From contig JANXRT010000529.1 in NCBI GenBank assembly GCA_025356735.1, forward strand, positions 1-25,128: a stretch of 25,128 nt of DNA. Reading direction: 5' to 3'. The stretch's first letter is position 1. Every line of letters begins with the position of its first letter. Source of the stretch: Acetobacteraceae bacterium (GTDB taxonomy: Bacteria; Pseudomonadota; Alphaproteobacteria; Acetobacterales; Acetobacteraceae). Below are positions 16,086 through 24,448 of the stretch, one piece after another. Both the position numbers and the translations under genes were made by a program. The notes beneath the pieces are model-generated. The model ran no database searches, was not told the DNA's origin, and saw nothing but the letters and a program-made list of their open reading frames with translations.

Positions 16086-18632
16086 CTATGAGACCTGCAA
16101 CCATCGCGCCAGCGACGGCACGCCGTCTTGGTCCACCACGAACAGCATGTACCAGCCGGCCGGCAGGACCGTCCGATCGCCTGGCAAGGTCGCGTCGAGG
16201 GTTGCGGGCGGTGTCACGGTGAACGGCAGGTCCACCAGCCGCTGCGCGCCGTTGAATGAGTGCGTCGTCAGCCCAGGCGCGATCAGGCAGGCCGAAGCGA
16301 TCCCGGCGGCGTTCGGCGACAGGATCGCGATCGTGTCGCCGTGGCGCGCCTGCCGCGGCGCATCGTCGATCGCCGGACGCACGTTCTTCCGGAACAGATA
16401 GGGCGGGCTGAAGATCTCCAACCGCTCCTCCTCGAACGGATCGGCCGGCAGCCAGGCCGTCTGCGACCCCTTGTCGGGGTTCCCGCCGGCCGACAGCACG
16501 CGCCCGTCGGGCAGCAGGAGCGCTACGGAATGGTACAGCCGGGCGACGGTGGCGGGCGCAGTGATCGCCCATGTGTCGGACGCGGGATCGTAGATCTCGG
16601 CCTCCAGCACCTCGCGCCCGCCCTGCGGGTCCACCACGTTGCCGATGGCGCTGGCTTCGCGGGTGACGCCGCCACCCACGGCGATGACTGTGCGGTCCGG
16701 CAGGATCACGGCGTTGACGTGCATGCGCTCGTGGTTGAGCGGCCGCTTTGTCTCATAGCGTGGCGGCGCCACGGTCAGATCGACGATCGCGACGCGCCGC
16801 GTCGCCTGGCCGCGCGGGGCGCCGTCCTCGTCCTCCGGGCCGCCGCCAAGGATCATCACGCGCTGCGCCTGCGCGGGCGGCAGCAGGACGCTGGCGCACT
16901 GGTTGCATCGGTCAGGATCGTCCAACCCGGCGACGTTGACCGAACCGGCCGGATTTATCGGGTCGAACAGGAACGGCGTCGAGGCGCCCTGGGTATCCAT
17001 CTTTCCGCCGGTGAAGAACAGTCGGCCGTCACGGACCTGGAAAAGATGCGGATAGAGCGGCAGGTCGAAGTCGCGCGTCGTCACCCACGCTGCCGTGCCA
17101 GGCGCCGCGTTGCGTTCCAGCGTGTCGTTGGTGTGGTCGTCGTTCGTCTCCCGCTCGTCCAGGCCGGACGCCGCGAGGACCGCTCCGTCATCCAGCCGCA
17201 GCACCGTCGGATACCACCGCCCACGCGCCATCGGCTGGCCCGGGCTCCAGGTCGCCGCGACCGGATCGAAGAGGAGCACGTCGCGGATGCCGGCGAAGCC
17301 GTGGCCGGCGCCCTGTGCCTGCCCATTCACGATGACCTTGTCGTATTCGCCCGTGCCTCCCGCCGCCACGATGCGGCCGTCCTCGAGGAACGCGTGCCCG
17401 CAGCAGAAGAAATCCACCACCGAGCCATCCTCCCGTCGCAGCGTCGGCACCGGCTGAAAGGTCTCCGGCTGCAGCACGCCGGATGCGGGATCCCACACCA
17501 CGCTGGTGAAAATCCGTTGCTGTTCGTTGCCCAGGAAGGCCGGCCGGAAACGGAAGGCGTTGTTGCCGGAGCCCGCGAAGAACAGCACCTTTCCGGTATG
17601 CAGCAGGCCCGCATGGACCGGCAGCACCTCCGAGAGATAGGGCAGCAGGCGCCAGACTCCCTTTCGTTTCGCGTCGTCGATGTCGAGCGCCAAGTCGGTG
17701 ACCGCGAACGACGCCCGGTTGAGCCCGGGATCGTCGCTGACCTGGAACACGACGGCCTTCGGACGGCCGGCGCCGACCGGCGTCAAGGCGAGCCCGCCGC
17801 CCTGGTTCTCGGCCGAGCCCCAGCCGTCGAACCGCACCCAGGGGCCCCAGCCGTCCTGCACCGCGCCGGCCGCGTCGAGGTTCCAGCCGACCCGGCAGAA
17901 CCCGGCGTTCTCGCCCGGCGGAGCGTCGATCTGGAAGACGACGAGCTCCGGCCGGCCGTCGCCGTCGAGATCGGCCACGGCAACGCCGGCGCCCTGGTTG
18001 AACCAGGAGAACCAATCCACCTCCATCCACTCGCTCCAGCCCGCGACCGCTCCGTCCGGGGTCAGGGCCCGGCCAACGCGATAGAAGCCCTTGTTCGGCC
18101 GACGCGGATTGTCGGTATGGAAGTCGTCGATGTGGAAGACAATGAGTTCCGGGCGGCCGTCGCCGTCGAGATCGGCGGCGGCGATGGCCGCCCCCTGGTC
18201 GCGCCAGGAGGTCCAGCCCGGCACGGTCTGCCAGTCGGACCAGCCGCCTGCGACGGTGCCGTCCGCCGCCAGCCTCCGGCCGATCCTGAAACGACCTATG
18301 TTCGGGCCAGGAACGACATGTTGGACCTGGAAGACGACCAGGCCGAACCCGCCCGCACCGAAATCGGCGGCGGCGATCCCGCAGCCCTGGTTCTCGCCCG
18401 AATCCCAGTCGGGAACCTCGAACCATGCACCCCAGCCACCCGCGACATCGCCTCGCGCATCGAGCCGACGACCGACGCGATAGAACCCGCGGTTGGGCCC
18501 GGGCTGCGGCCGGTCGATGCGCAGGACGATCAGTTCCGGAGCGCCATCCTGGTCGAGATCGGCCGCCGCGACGTTTGCCCCCTGGTTCTCCCAGGAAAGC
18601 CAATCCGGAACTTGTTCGAAGGCGAGCGGCAT
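16086..18632 (-). CDS. Galactose/glyoxal oxidase-like copper radical oxidase with N-terminal FG-GAP/VCBS-type repeats
   Basis: The 848-residue protein has two parts. Residues 5-320 are five repeats of about 65 residues, each with W-x-S-x-x-N/D-Q-G and DLDGDGRPEL-like loops (near 25, 90, 154, 221 and a degenerate fifth), a calcium-binding beta-propeller type. Residues 325-848 form a kelch propeller plus the C-terminal DUF1929 domain of galactose oxidase. The copper and radical residues are present: Cys410/Cys411 (CCGHAFLEDGR), Tyr474 (GRWYPT), Tyr700-His701 (ARLYHS) and His791 (THSFN). Such enzymes oxidise alcohols or aldehydes to aldehydes or acids with O2 and release H2O2. No signal peptide is seen. 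It is the first gene of an operon with GH31. The ATG has AGAGGAG about 15 bases upstream, a loose fit. Confidence 0.92.
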   Translation of the reverse strand: MPLAFEQVPDWLSWENQGANVAAADLDQDGAPELIVLRIDRPQPGPNRGFYRVGRRLDARGDVAGGWGAWFEVPDWDSGENQGCGIAAADFGAGGFGLVVFQVQHVVPGPNIGRFRIGRRLAADGTVAGGWSDWQTVPGWTSWRDQGAAIAAADLDGDGRPELIVFHIDDFHTDNPRRPNKGFYRVGRALTPDGAVAGWSEWMEVDWFSWFNQGAGVAVADLDGDGRPELVVFQIDAPPGENAGFCRVGWNLDAAGAVQDGWGPWVRFDGWGSAENQGGGLALTPVGAGRPKAVVFQVSDDPGLNRASFAVTDLALDIDDAKRKGVWRLLPYLSEVLPVHAGLLHTGKVLFFAGSGNNAFRFRPAFLGNEQQRIFTSVVWDPASGVLQPETFQPVPTLRREDGSVVDFFCCGHAFLEDGRIVAAGGTGEYDKVIVNGQAQGAGHGFAGIRDVLLFDPVAATWSPGQPMARGRWYPTVLRLDDGAVLAASGLDERETNDDHTNDTLERNAAPGTAAWVTTRDFDLPLYPHLFQVRDGRLFFTGGKMDTQGASTPFLFDPINPAGSVNVAGLDDPDRCNQCASVLLPPAQAQRVMILGGGPEDEDGAPRGQATRRVAIVDLTVAPPRYETKRPLNHERMHVNAVILPDRTVIAVGGGVTREASAIGNVVDPQGGREVLEAEIYDPASDTWAITAPATVARLYHSVALLLPDGRVLSAGGNPDKGSQTAWLPADPFEEERLEIFSPPYLFRKNVRPAIDDAPRQARHGDTIAILSPNAAGIASACLIAPGLTTHSFNGAQRLVDLPFTVTPPATLDATLPGDRTVLPAGWYMLFVVDQDGVPSLARWLQVS

Positions 18633-18953
18633 GTCAGGCGGCGCTCCTCTTTCCTTGACGAAAAGGTCTCTGCCAATAGGTCAGCCAGCGGCGCCTTGAG
18701 CACCTGTCAGCTCAGAGTTGCCGCAAGGTATCGTTCTCGGGCTATCAATATCCGACGGAAGTTCAGACTACTTCTTTACGCGAGATGCTGCAACGAATCC
18801 GAGTTCATGGGACGAGCCACCTCAACGGCCGTTGGATTATAGTCTTAATATCTTCCCGATGTGTAAGTCAGATCACAGCACGGAGTGGATGGCGAGCCTA
18901 CCTCCAGGATCAGCCACCGCCATTTTACTTTCTGGTTTGCGAGGAGCCGCACC
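18633..18953. other. Divergent intergenic region between the oxidase operon and the membrane protein gene
   Basis: About 320 bases without a supported gene separate the oxidase-GH31 operon (minus) from the gene at 18954 (plus). It holds the CRP-like box at 18862-18877 and the GAGGAG ribosome-binding site of the plus-strand gene. The part from 18750 to 18870 is AT-rich for this genome, as expected for promoters. No RNA gene or repeat was recognised. Confidence 0.6.
18862..18877 (+). promoter_or_regulatory. CRP/FNR-family-like box TGTAA-N6-TCACA
   Basis: The site has the same half-sites as the box before the peroxidase gene and shares the stretch CAGATCACAG with the box at 22440. Its end lies 76 bases before the GTG at 18954, and it is 230 bases before the divergent oxidase start, so it could control either or both. 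Confidence 0.55.
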
Positions 18954-20444
18954 GTGGTTTCATCGGATAGACTGAAAACAGCCCTCCGGTCGCCCGTTCG
19001 GCTATGGGCCGCGCTCGGCATCGCGACCGTGATCCTGTCGTTGCTTTGGCTTGCGATCTGGCTGGCGGCCGCCCGCGACGACCACCGCAACGTCAGGCGC
19101 TGGAGCCAAGGCGGCAATCTGGAGGAGACAAGCGCCTTCGCGGCAGCGGTTCGGCATATTCAGGATCGCGGACAGTGGCAGGCTGGTGCCCGCGACCACG
19201 AGTTGGGCGGGAACGACGAAAGCCGTGACTACGCCTTGCCGCACGTCTCGGTCTATTCGGTTCCGAAGGTCTCGCCCGCGCACGCGCGTCCGACATTGCG
19301 GGAGCTTGGCGACCGCGCCCAGGTGCGGGCGATCGACGCGATCGAGCATGCCAGAAACTCCGACACCAGTCCGTGGGACGATCTTCGCAAGGCCCTGTCG
19401 GTCGAGGACGTCCCTGGCGAGCGGGACCCCTTCCTGTTCGACCGTGTGCTCGTGGCGACGGTCACGAAGGGAGTGAAGTGGCCGCCTGGCGACAGGATGG
19501 TCTGGACATGGAGCTTCGTGCAACCAATCAACTTCAAGTTCGCCGCCTATACCATCGCCGCAACGGAAAACGAGTCCGTCAAGGTGGCGAGCGTGGAGGC
19601 GACGAACGTCCGCAAGCTCTCCGCCGACATCGGATTGACGATGCCCGGCACGGACAGCTCCAAGGTCGGCCTTTCGCCGAGCACCGAAAGCACCGTCAAG
19701 ACGACTTCCGATGTCAGCACGCAATATGAACGGCTCGGGGTGGACATCATGCCTTCGTTCCTGCGCATCATCCGGGAGAGCGGCGCCGGAGGCGACGTCA
19801 TCGGCAACACCACCGTCGCGCTGTCCATGACAACCGATCCCAAGCTGATCCTGGCGGGATCCCGAAGCGAACGGCCGCCGCCGCCCGAGATCAACCTGGT
19901 GGTCACGGGGCTGCATCTGGAGGACGACGCCAAAAATCCTTCGATGGAGGTCTTGCCGATCGTGCCGCTTCCGCATTGCGCCCTGCGAGCAAGGATCTCG
20001 GCCATCTACGAGCAGCGGCACGTTCAGGGCGGAAGGGAATTCTACGATGAAGCCCGCCAGAGCGTCGTGTTCATCCACGATGTGGATGACGAAAGATCCG
20101 TCGACGTGATCGGGGCCGATGATGTCTCGCCATTCGTCTGGACCATCCAGCTGGTACCCGCCGGAGAGAATCCGGACAACCAGTGGATAAACCGCAGGGC
20201 GTTGAATGCCAGGTTCGGCGATGGCGGCTCCTGGCGCCAGCTTGTCTTCAGCGACTACGGAAGAGCCGTCAGCCTGGCTCACTGGGTGCGAACCCACGCC
20301 GGCAAGCATCCGTCCGGCTATGAATTCAACTGGCAAGGTGGCGCGGGCCTTGCCGTGATGAAGCACACGGAGGATGACTGCATGGAAAAGCCGGCCTCGC
20401 CGCTGCCGGAACCGGAAGATCCAATCGAGGTCCAGCGCGAGTGA
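18954..20444 (+). CDS. Membrane-anchored protein of unknown function
   Basis: The 496-residue protein has one N-terminal membrane helix (about 18-40, LWAALGIATVILSLLWLAIWLAAA) after a basic stretch (DRLKTALRSPVR), so most of it should lie outside the cytoplasm. The rest is soluble, without a family I recognise; it contains a serine/threonine-rich part (SADIGLTMPGTDSSKVGLSPSTESTVKTTSD) and beta-rich segments. A start at 18954 (GTG) is preferred over an upstream ATG because GAGGAG lies seven bases before it. It is divergent from the oxidase-GH31 operon and has a CRP-like box upstream, which suggests joint regulation. Only two bases of the tail (the last residues are EDPIEVQRE) hint at an acidic end. 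It could be a surface scaffold or sensor, but no function can be assigned. Confidence 0.82.
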   Translation: MVSSDRLKTALRSPVRLWAALGIATVILSLLWLAIWLAAARDDHRNVRRWSQGGNLEETSAFAAAVRHIQDRGQWQAGARDHELGGNDESRDYALPHVSVYSVPKVSPAHARPTLRELGDRAQVRAIDAIEHARNSDTSPWDDLRKALSVEDVPGERDPFLFDRVLVATVTKGVKWPPGDRMVWTWSFVQPINFKFAAYTIAATENESVKVASVEATNVRKLSADIGLTMPGTDSSKVGLSPSTESTVKTTSDVSTQYERLGVDIMPSFLRIIRESGAGGDVIGNTTVALSMTTDPKLILAGSRSERPPPPEINLVVTGLHLEDDAKNPSMEVLPIVPLPHCALRARISAIYEQRHVQGGREFYDEARQSVVFIHDVDDERSVDVIGADDVSPFVWTIQLVPAGENPDNQWINRRALNARFGDGGSWRQLVFSDYGRAVSLAHWVRTHAGKHPSGYEFNWQGGAGLAVMKHTEDDCMEKPASPLPEPEDPIEVQRE

Positions 20445-20544
20445 CGCGACGACGTGGACGGCGTCGCGACCTCGGATGCTGGGCGCAGGCGTGCGCGGTG
20501 CGCGGGTCGGAACAGGATTATGACAGGGAGCCGCCGGCAATGCC

Positions 20545-21930
20545 TCAGGCATGCTGCGGAAGCGGGGTGAGCCCGCTGCCACCGCCGCCGTAGGTTTGAT
20601 AGACAAAGACCGAGCCGGCGGCGTTCTTGGCAAAGTGCAGCGTGCCGTCATTCGGACCAAAGCCGGTCTGCCCGGCGAGCCCGACCACCGCGATGGCGGC
20701 CAGGACGGTATCGCCCTGATAGAGGGAAACCAGCGAGTTCTGGTACGAGACGCTGTCGGTCGCCGCCTCGTTCTTGATCTCCAGCCAGCCGTAATGCAGT
20801 GCGACGGTGCCCTGGTCGGCGCCTGCGTTGTCCAGCACCAACGAAGAGTTCGGGCTTTCCGTGGACAGGGTCACACCCGAGCCGACGGCGCCGTTCACCT
20901 CCACCACGCCGAGCCGGGCCCGGTTGTAATCGACATCGAGCGTGCCGCTGCCGCTCAGGTCGCTGTTCAGCAGGACATAGGCGCCCGAGACATGGCTGGT
21001 GCCGTTGACCACCACGCCGCCGCCGGTCTCGGTCAGCCGGCCGAAGGTGATGTCGGCGTGCAGGATCACCGAGCTGATGGTGTCCGCCGTCACCGTGACG
21101 ATGCCGGGATCAAAGGGCGATTCAGGCGGCGACGTGACATTGATCGCGGCGGTGCCGCCGGTGACGTTGACGGTGGCGGCGTCGGTAAACAGCTGCACGC
21201 TGCCGCCGTCGGTCAGGTTGATGGTCTCGTTCGCGCCGCTCAGCACGTCGCCGGCCAGGTTGCCGCCGCCGAGGTCCATGCTGCCGCCGTTCATGACCAG
21301 GGTCTCGAACGGTGCGGGGACCTGGGACGAGCCGTCCGGCAACGCCCACGCGGCCGGGTCGGTGGGGTCGCTGGTGGCACCGGTCCAGGTCAGGGCCTGA
21401 ACCGCGGCGGCGGCGATGGGATCGGTCTGCACGGCCTGGGTCCAGGTGTCGGACGGCAGCACCTTGCTGTACCAGTTGGCGTCGGTGTTTTCCTGCCAGA
21501 TCACGCCGTTGACGTAGGCGAGCTTGACCACGTTGGCGGTGGTCGGATCGACGCTGCCGTCGAGCACGACCTGGCCGCCGCTGATCGCCCATGTGTTGCC
21601 GTCCGCGTCGCGCAAGGGAAAGCCGTTCCCTGGCGTGTAGGTGGCACCGCTGTCGCTGGCGCGTCCCGTCGAGACCGGCGGGACCCCGTTGACCTCGTAG
21701 TAGTTGGCCCAGGTGTCCGACGCCGAGATCTTGCTGTACCAGGAGTTGTCGGCGTTCTTCTGCCACACCATGCCGCCGCCATAGCCGAGCGCGTCGACAT
21801 TCGCCGTCGTGTCGTCCACGATGCCATCTATGGTGATCTGGCCGTCGCCATCGATGGCATAGACGCTGCCATCGGCGCCGGTCACGCTGGCGCCCGTACC
21901 GAGGATTACGGAATTATTCGGACTGGTCAT
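20545..21930 (-). CDS. Beta-rich repeat protein with two N-terminal W-rich modules
   Basis: The 461-residue protein begins with two copies of a module of about 60 residues (19-80 and 108-168), each with DG-x-x-W/Y-x-I-x-G, TTANV, and a W-Q-x-N-x-D-x-x-WYSK-x-x-x-S-DTW core (GGMVWQKNADNSWYSK and NGVIWQENTDANWYSK). Such modules occur in surface or polysaccharide-binding proteins of acetic acid bacteria and rhizobia. The remainder is a run of short beta-strand repeats rich in Gly, Thr, Val and Asn, like a right-handed beta-helix. No signal peptide, RTX repeat or PEP-CTERM tag is seen. The ATG at 21930 has AGGAAG seven bases upstream. A role in glycan binding or adhesion is inference; an unusual export route is possible. 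Confidence 0.82.
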   Translation of the reverse strand: MTSPNNSVILGTGASVTGADGSVYAIDGDGQITIDGIVDDTTANVDALGYGGGMVWQKNADNSWYSKISASDTWANYYEVNGVPPVSTGRASDSGATYTPGNGFPLRDADGNTWAISGGQVVLDGSVDPTTANVVKLAYVNGVIWQENTDANWYSKVLPSDTWTQAVQTDPIAAAAVQALTWTGATSDPTDPAAWALPDGSSQVPAPFETLVMNGGSMDLGGGNLAGDVLSGANETINLTDGGSVQLFTDAATVNVTGGTAAINVTSPPESPFDPGIVTVTADTISSVILHADITFGRLTETGGGVVVNGTSHVSGAYVLLNSDLSGSGTLDVDYNRARLGVVEVNGAVGSGVTLSTESPNSSLVLDNAGADQGTVALHYGWLEIKNEAATDSVSYQNSLVSLYQGDTVLAAIAVVGLAGQTGFGPNDGTLHFAKNAAGSVFVYQTYGGGGSGLTPLPQHA

Positions 21931-22138
21931 GTCTTTGACTTCCTAAACCCTGTATTCTTTTGATGTTCTTTTGGCGCAATCCGAAAAGACTGCCGGTTTT
22001 CTTGCGGGATCGCACTAAAATTAAATGTGAGGTGTCGCAACGGCTGGAGTGTGCCTCGGCACCTTTCCGGTATCCCGCGGATACGGCTTCCCTCGGACAC
22101 CTGCGGCGCCGACCGGCGCCGAGACCTCTTGCCCGGGT

Positions 22139-22360
22139 TCATTGCTGACCCTCCGATGATTCCGTCGCCGCCATGGCCGACCGGATCGTTCCGCTTGCGC
22201 CCGCGCCGCCGGTGGCGATGCTCTCGGCGATACCTATCGCGAGCAGCATCAACATTCCGAAAAATACCGCGGTGGCGACCATTGAACGGACCACCTCGCG
22301 CTTCACGTCTATTTGCTGGCAATACCGACCTGGGCGTCGGTCGAAGAGCATCCCATCCAT
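22139..22360 (-). CDS. Small single-helix membrane protein, 73 residues
   Basis: An ATG at 22360 has a near-perfect AAAGGAGG ribosome-binding site seven bases upstream, which makes it preferable to an ATG 33 bases further out. The product has a basic N-terminus (DRRPGRYCQQIDVKREVVRS), one membrane helix (about 30-47, TAVFFGMLMLLAIGIAES), and a small polar tail (SGTIRSAMAATESSEGQQ). No family is recognised. A perfect CRP-type palindrome lies about 80 bases upstream. It precedes the beta-rich protein gene by 208 bases on the same strand. The shape would fit a small stress-response or complex-stabilising membrane peptide, but that is a guess. Confidence 0.7.
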   Translation of the reverse strand: MDGMLFDRRPGRYCQQIDVKREVVRSMVATAVFFGMLMLLAIGIAESIATGGAGASGTIRSAMAATESSEGQQ

Positions 22361-22867
22361 GAACAGCCTCCTTTGCTGTCGTAATGACGCCATTGCTGAC
22401 CCGAACGGCGGCGACTGTGCTGAAACCAGTAAAAAAATCTGTGAAGCAGATCACAGGACTAACGGCAGCTGTATTCGTATCGAGATTTACGGTAATGGCC
22501 TGAGCATTGCGGTGTTGGCCGGAAATAAGCACGGCCCACAACAACCATTTCTTGAGCGTCCGTAGCGGAGAAACCGCGAGTGCATCTCAGCCGACCGGAC
22601 GCGACCCGGCCTGCGCGTCCTGAAGCGCGACCAGCACCGGCAGCTGGCCGACACCGAAGCCAAATGGCTTCAGACATGCCTCACTCAGACGTCAGATCCT
22701 CGCTCAACGAGCAACGTCATTCGATCAAAGGTTCAGGGTGGTCGGATGTTGCTTTAGCTGGCGCTTTCTTCGCGTCTCGCGTCAGGTCAGCGTCACGACT
22801 TACGGGGACCAAACACCCATCCGGCCTTGGCCATTACCCGCACGTCAAATCCGCATCTATAATTCCG
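22361..22867. other. Intergenic region with a CRP-like box, otherwise nothing recognised
   Basis: About 507 bases separate the small membrane protein from the carboxylesterase. The first part carries the AAAGGAGG site and the palindrome at 22440-22455. The part from 22560 to 22867 has short open frames on both strands, none with a ribosome-binding site or recognisable motif. No tRNA, transposon end or inverted repeat was recognised. Confidence 0.5.
22440..22455 (-). promoter_or_regulatory. CRP-type palindrome TGTGA-AGCAGA-TCACA
   Basis: Both half-sites match the CRP consensus exactly. The box lies 80 bases before the small membrane protein start on the minus strand, in the position of an activator site. 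It is nearly the same as the box at 18862 across its right half. It could also influence the carboxylesterase, though that gene lies downstream of its own start to the right. Confidence 0.62.
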
Positions 22868-24448
22868 CTACAGCGGTGCCTTGCCGCCCGCGCTCTGCAC
22901 CAGCCTGCGCTCGTCCTCGCGGAAGTCCCTCACGGCCCTGGAAGCAGTGTCGAACACCATCGTGGCGCGGTTCGCCGCCGTGTAGGCCGGCCAGTGCGGG
23001 ATCGCCGCGTTGTTCGGATTGCCGGAGCGGGCAAACGCGACCCAGGTCGGGCTGATCTGCTCGGCCATGCGCTGCGGCCCGGCGCGCGAGGGGCCGACCA
23101 TGGAGTCCGATAACGCGACGTTGTCGAACACGAAGGGATGCTCCAGCGAATGCGGGCTGCCCCATTTGCCGCCGTCGACCGGCGTCTCCCAGTCGATCTC
23201 GTAGAGATAGACCGGCGCCTGGTTCTGCTCCGCCTTGAGGTCGGCGTGGGTCCAGGCGCCGCGCCGGAAGACGGTCGCGGTGGCGATGTCGAAGAACAGC
23301 CGGCCGGGCGAGGCGCCCGGGCTGTTGGTGCGGAAGGTCTGGATGATCTCGTCGAGCCTGTCGGCCGCATACCAGGTCGAGACGCGCTGGCGCAGCCCAG
23401 CTTCGTCCAGGTCGAACAGCGTCGGGTCGGACATGCTCATCAGCATGCTCATCTCGGTCGCGGTGGTGCCGATCATCAACGGCACGTCGGCGGAGACCGC
23501 CGGCGCCTTGGGCCAGCTCGGTCCCGACGGCAGGTTGATGCCGTCCATCACCGGGCGCCACACCGGCGGCTTTTCGGCCTGCCCGGCCTTGGCGATCGCC
23601 TCGATCACGGCGGCCATCGGCATGTCGAGCAGCTTGCGCGCCTCGGTGGGTTGCAGGCTGGCGGCTGCGAGCAGCGTCTGCGCGTGGGAGGTCGCGATGT
23701 CGGGCGACATCGCCTCCAGATGGGCATTGCGGGCGTAGCTGCCACTCTGGATGATCGCGCGATGAAATAACCCCTTGCCGGCAGGCATCGCCATCAGGGT
23801 GGCGACTTTGCCGCCGCCGCCGGACTGGCCGAAGATCGTGACGTTGCCAGGATCGCCGCCGAACTCGGCGATGTTGTCGCGCACCCAGGTCAACGCCGCC
23901 ACCAGATCGAGCATGCCGGCGTTGGCCGCATCGGCGAACTCCGGCAGCAGCTTGCCGAGATAAAGGAAGCCGAAGGCGTTGAGGCGGTGGTTGACCGTCA
24001 CCAGCACCACGTCGCCGCGTCGCGCCAGCCGGGTGCCGTCGAACACGCTGCGCGAGCCCGACAGCGCCGAGAAGTCGCCGCCGTGAAACCAGACCATGAC
24101 CGGCCGCCTGGCGCCGTCGCGCAAGGCCGGCGTCCAGATGTTCAGCCCGAGGCAATCCTCGCCGGGCGTGGTCGGGTCGGTCCAGGACGCGAACAGCCCG
24201 CGGATCGGACCCGCGGGCTGCGGGGCCATCGACGGATAGCTCAGCGCGTCGCGCACGCCCGACCACCCCTCCGCCGACTGCGGCTTGCGGAAGCGGTTGG
24301 CGCCGGCGGTGCTCGCCGCGTAGGGGATGCCCTTAAAGATGCAGATGCCATCGACGACCTGGCCGCGGACCTTGCCAGAGCCGGTGGCGGCGATCGGAGC
24401 CTCGTTGGCCGCGGTACGTTCGCTGGCGTTGCCCGCGGATGCGATCAT
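22868..24448 (-). CDS. Type B carboxylesterase/lipase (para-nitrobenzyl esterase type)
   Basis: The protein (526 residues from the chosen start) is a full-length alpha/beta-hydrolase of the type B carboxylesterase family. The nucleophile is Ser209 in FGQSGGGGK, the acid Glu332 in GTTATEMS, and the base His433 in SPHSLEHPFVFDN. The FKGIPYAAS, EDCLGLNIW and PVMVWFHGG segments (the last for the oxyanion hole) are all present. The elbow reads GQSGGGG rather than the common GESAGG, a family variant. The frame opens upstream to an ATG at 24604, but those 52 residues look unlike a carboxylesterase or a signal peptide, so the ATG at 24448 is preferred; its ribosome-binding site is weak. No signal peptide. 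The substrate is unknown. The next gene on the strand, dinB, is unrelated. Confidence 0.9.
   Translation of the reverse strand: MIASAGNASERTAANEAPIAATGSGKVRGQVVDGICIFKGIPYAASTAGANRFRKPQSAEGWSGVRDALSYPSMAPQPAGPIRGLFASWTDPTTPGEDCLGLNIWTPALRDGARRPVMVWFHGGDFSALSGSRSVFDGTRLARRGDVVLVTVNHRLNAFGFLYLGKLLPEFADAANAGMLDLVAALTWVRDNIAEFGGDPGNVTIFGQSGGGGKVATLMAMPAGKGLFHRAIIQSGSYARNAHLEAMSPDIATSHAQTLLAAASLQPTEARKLLDMPMAAVIEAIAKAGQAEKPPVWRPVMDGINLPSGPSWPKAPAVSADVPLMIGTTATEMSMLMSMSDPTLFDLDEAGLRQRVSTWYAADRLDEIIQTFRTNSPGASPGRLFFDIATATVFRRGAWTHADLKAEQNQAPVYLYEIDWETPVDGGKWGSPHSLEHPFVFDNVALSDSMVGPSRAGPQRMAEQISPTWVAFARSGNPNNAAIPHWPAYTAANRATMVFDTASRAVRDFREDERRLVQSAGGKAPL

Noticed and set aside
18718..18975. An 85-residue ORF on the plus strand in the divergent gap
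   Set aside because: It overlaps the well-supported GTG start and ribosome-binding site of the next gene in another frame and has no start signal of its own.
22026..22041. A fourth CRP-like box before the beta-rich repeat gene (TGTGA half-site)
   Set aside because: Only one half-site fits; the other half does not match, so it is not counted.
22560..22867. Short open frames suggesting a small gene or transposase remnant before the esterase
   Set aside because: No ribosome-binding site, no recognised motif, no inverted repeats or target duplications, and frames on both strands overlap.
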